Shown piece after piece: positions 58,783-64,000 of a stretch of 64,000 nucleotides of DNA. Under the pieces are notes generated by a model. It was not told the origin of the DNA, ran no database searches, and worked only from the letters and a program-made list of their open reading frames with translations. The position numbers were made by a program, and so were the translations under genes. Position 1 is the stretch's first letter. Each line of letters begins with the position of its first letter. The stretch is from Pseudomonas sp. P7548 (GTDB taxonomy: Bacteria > Pseudomonadota > Gammaproteobacteria > Pseudomonadales > Pseudomonadaceae), in NCBI RefSeq assembly GCF_013386585.1, contig NZ_JACARO010000011.1, forward strand, positions 124,001 through 188,000, read 5' to 3'.

Positions 58783-58808
58783 AAAAAAAGACGTCCGTGG
58801 ACGTCTTT
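58783..58808 (-). terminator. Terminator downstream of ssrA, supplied by the element
   Basis: AAAGACGTCC-GT-GGACGTCTTT stem followed on the minus strand by a T7 run, 12 bases after the tmRNA 3' end. Confidence 0.85.
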
Positions 58809-58819
58809 AGATGTTGAAG

Positions 58820-58844
58820 TGGTGGAGCCGGGGGGATTTGAACC
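58820..58844 (-). other. attR: ssrA 3' end used as integration site
   Basis: The last 25 nt of the tmRNA gene, from the T-loop to CCA, recur almost unchanged at 43505-43528. The 15.3 kb between them is the integrated element. Confidence 0.8.
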
Positions 58845-59216
58845 CCCGTCCGCCAGTACTCCGCTGTCGGTACTACATGCGTAGCCGTTTCTATTAAGTT
58901 AACCCTCAGCGACCCGAAGGGCAGGGTGCTTTGGGCGAGTTGTGTAAGTTTTAGCCGCTTCGTCCACAACGTACTGCACGGCGATTCTGTTCTATATGAC
59001 AATCACTTTGGGTTTACAGACATCCCCTGGTGATTGCTGGACCCGAAGGTACCAGAAGCTCAGGGCTAAGGCTGCTTACGCAGCGAGAGCGAATTCCTGG
59101 CCGTAGTTATCGTCATTGGCAACTATAAGAAGTTGCAACAGTGGATTTACGAGTTCTGTTACCAACTCGGCATGCACCTAAAGTTTCGCAACCGGCGTCG
59201 AATCCTAAACGGCCCC
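58820..59216 (-). ncRNA. ssrA: Transfer-messenger RNA
   Basis: A 397-nt tmRNA on the minus strand. The 5' end GGGGCCGTTTAGGATTCGAC and the 3' end CGGCTCCACCA form the tRNA-like acceptor stem, with the usual TTCAAAT T-loop. The resume codon GCC opens the tag ANDDNYGQEFALAA followed by TAA. It frees stalled ribosomes and marks truncated proteins for ClpXP. Its 3' end is rebuilt by the integrated element, so the gene is intact. Confidence 0.97.
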
Positions 59217-59317
59217 GTGCTTGTAACTCGTTGTTTCTTAGTGAGTGACAAGCTCATGCAGTGTACGCCAAACGGTCACAGAAGGCCAACCCGAAGGTTA
59301 GCCTTGAGCATCCGTGA

Positions 59318-59599
59318 TTACTGATTGCCGCCTTTGTCGCCGTTCTGCAGGTCTTGCAGGGCTTTGGAGGTGATCTCGATGCACTTCTTGTCATCGCCGG
59401 CCGCATGGGCTGCCTTGGCCTGGGAGACGGCGGTGTCGATTTCTCCCTTTTTGCCACTGGTGTCGGTGGCGAGCAGAGCTTGGCCGTTATTGATTTTGTC
59501 CAGGTTGATTTTGCACAGGTCGGTTTCACCGGCCGCGAAAACAGGGGAGGCCAGCATCGCAGCGGTAATGAACAAGCCAGCAAGAGCGGAACGCTTCAT
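59318..59599 (-). CDS. Small exported helical protein
   Basis: A 93-residue protein with signal peptide MKRSALAGLFITAAMLASPV...AAGE and a helical mature part with two Cys (DLCKINLDKINNGQALLATD and KKCIEITSKALQDLQ). Likely periplasmic; function unknown. The start at 59599 has GGAGATACC upstream; a frame 15 codons longer is rejected because the signal peptide begins here. Confidence 0.82.
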   Translation of the reverse strand: MKRSALAGLFITAAMLASPVFAAGETDLCKINLDKINNGQALLATDTSGKKGEIDTAVSQAKAAHAAGDDKKCIEITSKALQDLQNGDKGGNQ

Positions 59600-59735
59600 A
59601 GGGTATCTCCTTGCGCAAAAGGGCTCGACGCTGCTGGCGTTCAACGGCTGCCAGCGACATCACGGATGGGCCTCGTTCGTCGAGGCCTATGCAGATGACT
59701 GCGCCGGCGCGCAAGGGTTCTGTTTTTTTGCAGGA

Positions 59736-62546
59736 TCAGTGGGCGCGGGCCTGGGTGACCCGGTCCACGAGGTACACCAGCCCGTGGTAATCGATGCCGC
59801 CGTGCTGGCTCAGGCCGATCTCGCAGGTGCGGCTGGTGGAGATGCCTTCAGTGCAATATTGCACGGCGTCCTTGAGCGATCGCAGTGAGTGGGCGTTGAG
59901 TTCCGGTGTGGTAAAGCCTTTGTCGCCGGCAAAGCCGCAGCAATGAATGCCTTCCGGGACCACCACGGTTTTGGCGCAGTGCCGCGCCAGGTCAATCAAG
60001 GCCTGGCTTTCGCCCAGGTGCTGGGTGCTGCAGGTGACGTGTACGGCGATGGGGGCTTCCTGTGGGGTGAAGTCCAGGCGATCCATCAAATGGGTGCGGA
60101 TAAAACGCACCGGGTCGTACAGGTCCAGCCGCGTTTCGCCGAGGTCCTGCACCAGTCGCAGGGTGCAGGGGCTAGTGTCGCAGTAGATCGGGTCGAGGCC
60201 GCCACGGCTGGCATGGAGCAGGGCGCCGATCAGTTCCTGGCGTTTGTGCTCGGCCTGTTCGGCGTAGCCTTTGGACGCGAAGGGCTGGCCGCAGCAGAGG
60301 CTGTCCTGGTTATCCGGCAACACCACTTGGTAACCGGCTTTTTCCAGCAGGCCACGGGTTTTGTCGTACAGCGACATCTGTTCCTTGTCGTCGGCGGAAG
60401 GGCCCATCGCCCGTGAGACGCAGGCCGCCAGGTACACCACGCGCGGTCGTTCGTCGGCGACGGCGGGGCTGAAGCGAATGGCTTTTTCCGGTTGCGGCAT
60501 GGCGTTGGTCCACTGCGGGATCTGCCCTTTGGACAACTGGGTGATTTTCGCTGACAGCTTCGCCAGGCGCGGCGCCCCCAGCAGCATGCGGGCGCCATTG
60601 GCGACGTGCAGGGTAAAGCGCGCGCCTTGCAGGGCGGTCGAGAAATGGCTGGCGAGCCATTCGGCGGTTTTCGGACGATCCGCCTCCTGGGCGCGCAGCT
60701 TTTTCACCAGGTCGCCGGTGTTGATGCCCACAGGGCAGCGCTGGGCGCACAGGCCGGTGGCGGCGCAAGTGTCGATGCCTTGATAGTGGTAGGCCGCTTC
60801 CAGCTCGGTGGTGTCGATGCCTGCACGTTTTTTAGCCTGAATATCGCGCCAGATCACGATGCGCTGGCGTGGGCTCAAGGTCAGGCCTTTGGAGGGGCAC
60901 ACTGGCTCGCAGAAGCCGCACTCGATGCACTTGTCCACAAGCTCGTCGGCGGCCGGCAAGGGCTTGAGGTGCTTGAGGTGGATCTGCGGGTCTTCGCTGA
61001 GCACCACGTCGGGGTTGAGAATGCCGTTGGGGTCGAGCAGGCGTTTGAGTTGCCACATCAGTTGATAGGCTTCGCTGCCCCATTCCAGCTCGACAAAAGG
61101 CGCCATGTTGCGGCCGGTGCCGTGCTCGGCTTTCAGCGAGCCGCCAAACTCCACGGCCACCAACTGTGCAACGTCGTCCATGAACGCTTGGTAGCGTGTG
61201 ACTTCTTCGCTGCTGTTGAAGCCTTGGGTGAACACAAAGTGCAGATTGCCTTCCAGGGCGTGTCCGAAAAGGATGGCTTCGTCGTAGTGATGTTTGTCGA
61301 ACAACTCGATCAAGCGGTTCACGCCAATGGCCAGTTGCTCGACCGGAAAGGTCACGTCTTCGATGATCACCGTTGTGCCGGTTTTGCGCACGGCGCCGAC
61401 GGCGGGAAAGGTGTCTTTGCGGATGGCCCACAGGCGGGCGTTTTCCACGGGGTCTTCGGTGAAGTCGACCTGTTTTTCCACAGGGAAAGCGACCAGGGAC
61501 GCCATGATCAGGGCCAGTTGTTCCTGCAGCAATGAGGGCGACGCGGCGCGGGATTCGATCAACAGCGCGCAGGCATTTTCCGACAGGTGCTGTACGAAGG
61601 CGGGCATGCCTGGTTTGTTCTGCACCGAGCGCAGGCTGCGTCGGTCCAGCAGTTCGACAGCCGAGACCGGTTGGGTCTTCAGCACGGTCACTGCGTTGCA
61701 GCACGTCTCGACATCCGGGAACACAATCAGCGCCGACGCTTTGTTCGGGTGGTCGATCACGGTGTTGTAGGTCACCGCGCTGATGAACCCCAGCGTGCCC
61801 TCGGAACCCACTAGCAGGTGGCTCAGGATGTCCAGCGGCTCATCGAAATCCACCAAGGCGTTGAGTGACAGGCCGGTGGTGTTTTTCAAGCGATATTTGT
61901 GGCGGATTCTTGCAGCCAGTTCAGTGTTGGCCCGCGTCTCGCGCCCGAGTGCGGCGAGGCGTTCCAGCAAGGGGCCGTGCTGCTTTCTAAACGCGATAAC
62001 GCTGGCCGCATCTTCGGTATCCAGGCGGCTGCCATCGGCCAATACCAGGCGGATGCCCGCCAGGGTGTGGTAGGTATTCTGCCCGGTGCCGCAGCACATG
62101 CCGCTGGCGTTGTTGGCCACGATGCCGCCGATCTTGCAGGCGTTGATCGAGGCCGGGTCGGGCCCGATCTTGCGGCCGAACGGCGCCAGCCACGCGTTGG
62201 CCTGGGCGCCGATCACACCGGGTTGCAGGCGGATCTGGGTGCCTTGCCCGCGAATCTCGCGACCGTTCCAGTTGTCGCCGAGTACCAGCAGGACCGAATC
62301 GCTGATGGCTTGGCCGGACAAGCTGGTGCCAGCCGCGCGGAAGGTTACCGGCACGCGATCGCGCTGGGCCAGTTGCAACAGCGCTACCACTTCGTCTTCC
62401 GACTCCACGCGGATAACCAGCTGTGGGATCAGTCGGTAAAAGCTCGCGTCGGTGCCGAAGGCGAGGGTGGAAAGGGGATCGTCGAAGCGTCGATCTTTCG
62501 GGATCAGTTGTGCGACGTCGCTCAGAAAAGCAGCAGGCAGGCTCAT
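59736..62546 (-). CDS. FAD- and Fe-S-binding D-lactate dehydrogenase (Dld-type)
   Basis: A 936-residue flavoprotein of the GlcD/Dld2 class. The N-terminal FAD_binding_4 domain has FRAAGTSLSGQAISDSVLLV and GGIVANNASGMCCG; the FAD-oxidase C domain follows. Two 4Fe-4S clusters bind at CIECGFCEPVCPSKG and CAATGLCAQRCPVG (about residues 535-620). The C-terminal CCG-type domain has CVSRAMGP, LCCGQPFASKG and HCCGFAGDKG. It oxidises D-lactate and passes electrons to the respiratory chain. It lies 70 bases after lldP, matching the lactate operon of Pseudomonas, but no lldD lies between them. Confidence 0.9.
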   Translation of the reverse strand: MSLPAAFLSDVAQLIPKDRRFDDPLSTLAFGTDASFYRLIPQLVIRVESEDEVVALLQLAQRDRVPVTFRAAGTSLSGQAISDSVLLVLGDNWNGREIRGQGTQIRLQPGVIGAQANAWLAPFGRKIGPDPASINACKIGGIVANNASGMCCGTGQNTYHTLAGIRLVLADGSRLDTEDAASVIAFRKQHGPLLERLAALGRETRANTELAARIRHKYRLKNTTGLSLNALVDFDEPLDILSHLLVGSEGTLGFISAVTYNTVIDHPNKASALIVFPDVETCCNAVTVLKTQPVSAVELLDRRSLRSVQNKPGMPAFVQHLSENACALLIESRAASPSLLQEQLALIMASLVAFPVEKQVDFTEDPVENARLWAIRKDTFPAVGAVRKTGTTVIIEDVTFPVEQLAIGVNRLIELFDKHHYDEAILFGHALEGNLHFVFTQGFNSSEEVTRYQAFMDDVAQLVAVEFGGSLKAEHGTGRNMAPFVELEWGSEAYQLMWQLKRLLDPNGILNPDVVLSEDPQIHLKHLKPLPAADELVDKCIECGFCEPVCPSKGLTLSPRQRIVIWRDIQAKKRAGIDTTELEAAYHYQGIDTCAATGLCAQRCPVGINTGDLVKKLRAQEADRPKTAEWLASHFSTALQGARFTLHVANGARMLLGAPRLAKLSAKITQLSKGQIPQWTNAMPQPEKAIRFSPAVADERPRVVYLAACVSRAMGPSADDKEQMSLYDKTRGLLEKAGYQVVLPDNQDSLCCGQPFASKGYAEQAEHKRQELIGALLHASRGGLDPIYCDTSPCTLRLVQDLGETRLDLYDPVRFIRTHLMDRLDFTPQEAPIAVHVTCSTQHLGESQALIDLARHCAKTVVVPEGIHCCGFAGDKGFTTPELNAHSLRSLKDAVQYCTEGISTSRTCEIGLSQHGGIDYHGLVYLVDRVTQARAH

Positions 62547-62616
62547 CGGTCCTCCAGAAATAGCAGACGCCGGACGCAGTGTCCGGCGTCGATTCTTACC
62601 TTGTGACGTGCAGGTC

Positions 62617-64000
62617 TCAGTGCACCAGCATACCGGTGAACCAGTAGGCCTGGGCCAGGGTGATCAGCCCGACGATGGTGGCGAAAAACAGGCTGTGCTT
62701 GAGGGTGAAGCGGAACAGGTCGGATTCCTTGCCCACCAGCCCGGTTGCTGCACACGCCACGGCGATCGATTGCGGCGAGATCATCTTGCCGGTCACGCCA
62801 CCGCTGGTGTTCGCCGCGACCAGCAGGGTGTCGTTGACACCGATCTGGTGTGCGGTGGTGGCTTGCAACGAACTGAACAGGGCGTTGGATGACGTATCGG
62901 AACCTGTCAGGAAAACCCCCAACCAGCCGAGGAATGGCGAGAAGAACGGGAAGGCTGCACCCGTCGCCGCCAAGACCAGTGCCATGGTTGATGACATGCC
63001 GGAGTAGTTGGTGACGAACGCGAACGCCAGCACCATGCCAATGGACAGGATTGGCCAGCGCAGTTCGTAGAAAGTCTCTTTTAAAGTGGTAAGACCAGTT
63101 TTGACGTCGATCTTGAGCACCAGCATCGAGACCAGTGCGGAGAAGAAAATCGCAGTGCCAGTCGCAGAGATCGGGTCCAGCTTGAACACCGCAGGAATAG
63201 CGGTCGGGTTGGTCACGATTGGGGCAACTTTGATCACCAACTGATCAAGGTGCGGGATTGCGAAGTTGAACACCCAGCCGTACATCGAGCCGCCAGCGGC
63301 GAACATCGCCTTGAAGGGCTTGAGGGTCCAGATAGTGACCAGCACCGTGAGGATCAGGAACGGCGACCAGGCTTTGAAAATCTGCCCCAGGCTGTAGGGC
63401 GATGCAGTTGTGCTGCGCGGCTGGCCGAAGCCTCCAACGCTGGCGGTAATCGCGGCGCTGGAGGTGGCGCCTGCGATTTGCGCACCGGCCGTGCGCTTGG
63501 GTTGCCAGACTTTCAGGAACAGGGTCAGGGCAATCAGGCTGGCCAGGGCGGATGTGATGTCCGGCAGTTCCGGGCCGATGAAATTGGACGTGAAGTATTG
63601 AGTGACGGCAAAGCTCAAACCCGCGACCAATGCGGCCGGCCAGGTTTCGCGAACACCGCGCAGGCCGTCCATCATGAACACCAGCCAGAACGGCACGAAC
63701 AGCGACAGCAGGGGCAGTTGGCGGCCGGTCATGGCGCCGATCTTGAACGCGTCAATGCCAGTGACTTGGCCAGCAACGATGATCGGGATTCCCAGGGCGC
63801 CGAAGGCTACCGGCGCGGTGTTGGCGATCAGGCACAGGCCTGCAGCGTACAACGGGTTGAAACCCAGGCCGACCAGCAGCGCGGCAGTGATCGCCACCGG
63901 CGCGCCGAAACCGGCAGCCCCTTCCAGGAACGCGCCGAAGCAGAAACCGATCAGCAATACCTGCAGGCGTTGGTCGTCAGTGATCGACAGGACTGAGCTG
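62617..64000 (-). CDS. lldP: L-lactate permease, truncated by window edge
   Basis: The frame is open from the stop at 62617 to the right edge, with the first in-window codons reading [19 protein letters not shown]. LldP is about 560 residues; roughly the C-terminal 461 codons are here. Hallmarks are [20 protein letters not shown] and [20 protein letters not shown] near the N-terminal side, and [20 protein letters not shown]. It is a proton-coupled permease for lactate and related hydroxy acids in the inner membrane, first gene of the lldP-dld unit. Confidence 0.95.
   Translation of the reverse strand, partial: SSVLSITDDQRLQVLLIGFCFGAFLEGAAGFGAPVAITAALLVGLGFNPLYAAGLCLIANTAPVAFGALGIPIIVAGQVTGIDAFKIGAMTGRQLPLLSLFVPFWLVFMMDGLRGVRETWPAALVAGLSFAVTQYFTSNFIGPELPDITSALASLIALTLFLKVWQPKRTAGAQIAGATSSAAITASVGGFGQPRSTTASPYSLGQIFKAWSPFLILTVLVTIWTLKPFKAMFAAGGSMYGWVFNFAIPHLDQLVIKVAPIVTNPTAIPAVFKLDPISATGTAIFFSALVSMLVLKIDVKTGLTTLKETFYELRWPILSIGMVLAFAFVTNYSGMSSTMALVLAATGAAFPFFSPFLGWLGVFLTGSDTSSNALFSSLQATTAHQIGVNDTLLVAANTSGGVTGKMISPQSIAVACAATGLVGKESDLFRFTLKHSLFFATIVGLITLAQAYWFTGMLVH

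Overview
The window is GC-rich chromosomal DNA of a Pseudomonas, most likely of the P. fluorescens group. Between about 7.6 and 24.5 kb the gene order fpr, mscL, katB-ankB, radA, mapZ, cstA-ybdD-yjiA, glyA, morA follows, from memory, the PA4601-PA4615 block of P. aeruginosa. The cyanide-insensitive oxidase genes cioAB, several REP doublets of Pseudomonas type and the tmRNA sequence point the same way. No tool was run; every assignment rests on reading motifs and on knowledge of the families.

Layout. 1-7.2 kb: 5' part of a large dermonecrotic-toxin-like gene running off the left edge, an MFS exporter, the cioA-cioB-DUF2474 operon behind a perfect ANR/FNR box, rlmG, and a solo LuxR regulator. 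7.6-17.5 kb: redox and stress core genes (fpr, mscL, periplasmic catalase katB with ankB, radA), the c-di-GMP adaptor mapZ, and the carbon-starvation/pyruvate uptake unit cstA-ybdD-yjiA. 17.5-19.1 kb: two effector-like proteases, a YopT/AvrPphB-type cysteine protease and an HExxH metalloprotease. They lie between yjiA and glyA and have homologous leader sequences. 19.1-40.4 kb: mostly core genes (glyA, morA, ettA, gdhA, a GreA/GreB-family factor, a Lon-like protease, UPF0114, a GT39 enzyme, several envelope proteins) with REP doublets between them.

40.4-58.8 kb is accessory. Its outer part has a DUF6124 gene with a candidate pseudoknotted leader RNA, a possible attenuator in front of a DUF4760 gene, and a stand-alone PD-(D/E)XK restriction-like gene. 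The inner part is a 15.3-kb integrative element inserted at the 3' end of ssrA (tmRNA). It is bounded by a 24/25-nt imperfect copy of the tmRNA 3' end, with paired 12-bp-spaced GGRATACC arm-type repeats at both ends. It carries a type I restriction-modification operon (hsdR, hsdM, and hsdS with a probable frameshift before a C-terminal domain), an unclassified PD-(D/E)XK protein, a kwaA-kwaB (Kiwa-like) pair, a DUF3987 replication-type gene, an Integrase_1-type recombinase and a P4-type integrase. It is a phage-defence island.

58.8-64 kb: ssrA with the tag ANDDNYGQEFALAA, a small secreted protein, a D-lactate dehydrogenase of the FAD/Fe-S type and the start-truncated lactate permease lldP, which runs off the right edge.

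The most novel signals are the DUF6124 leader RNA, the leader-peptide attenuator at 41.2 kb, the protease pair with duplicated leaders, and the uncharacterised nuclease beside Kiwa and the hsd operon.
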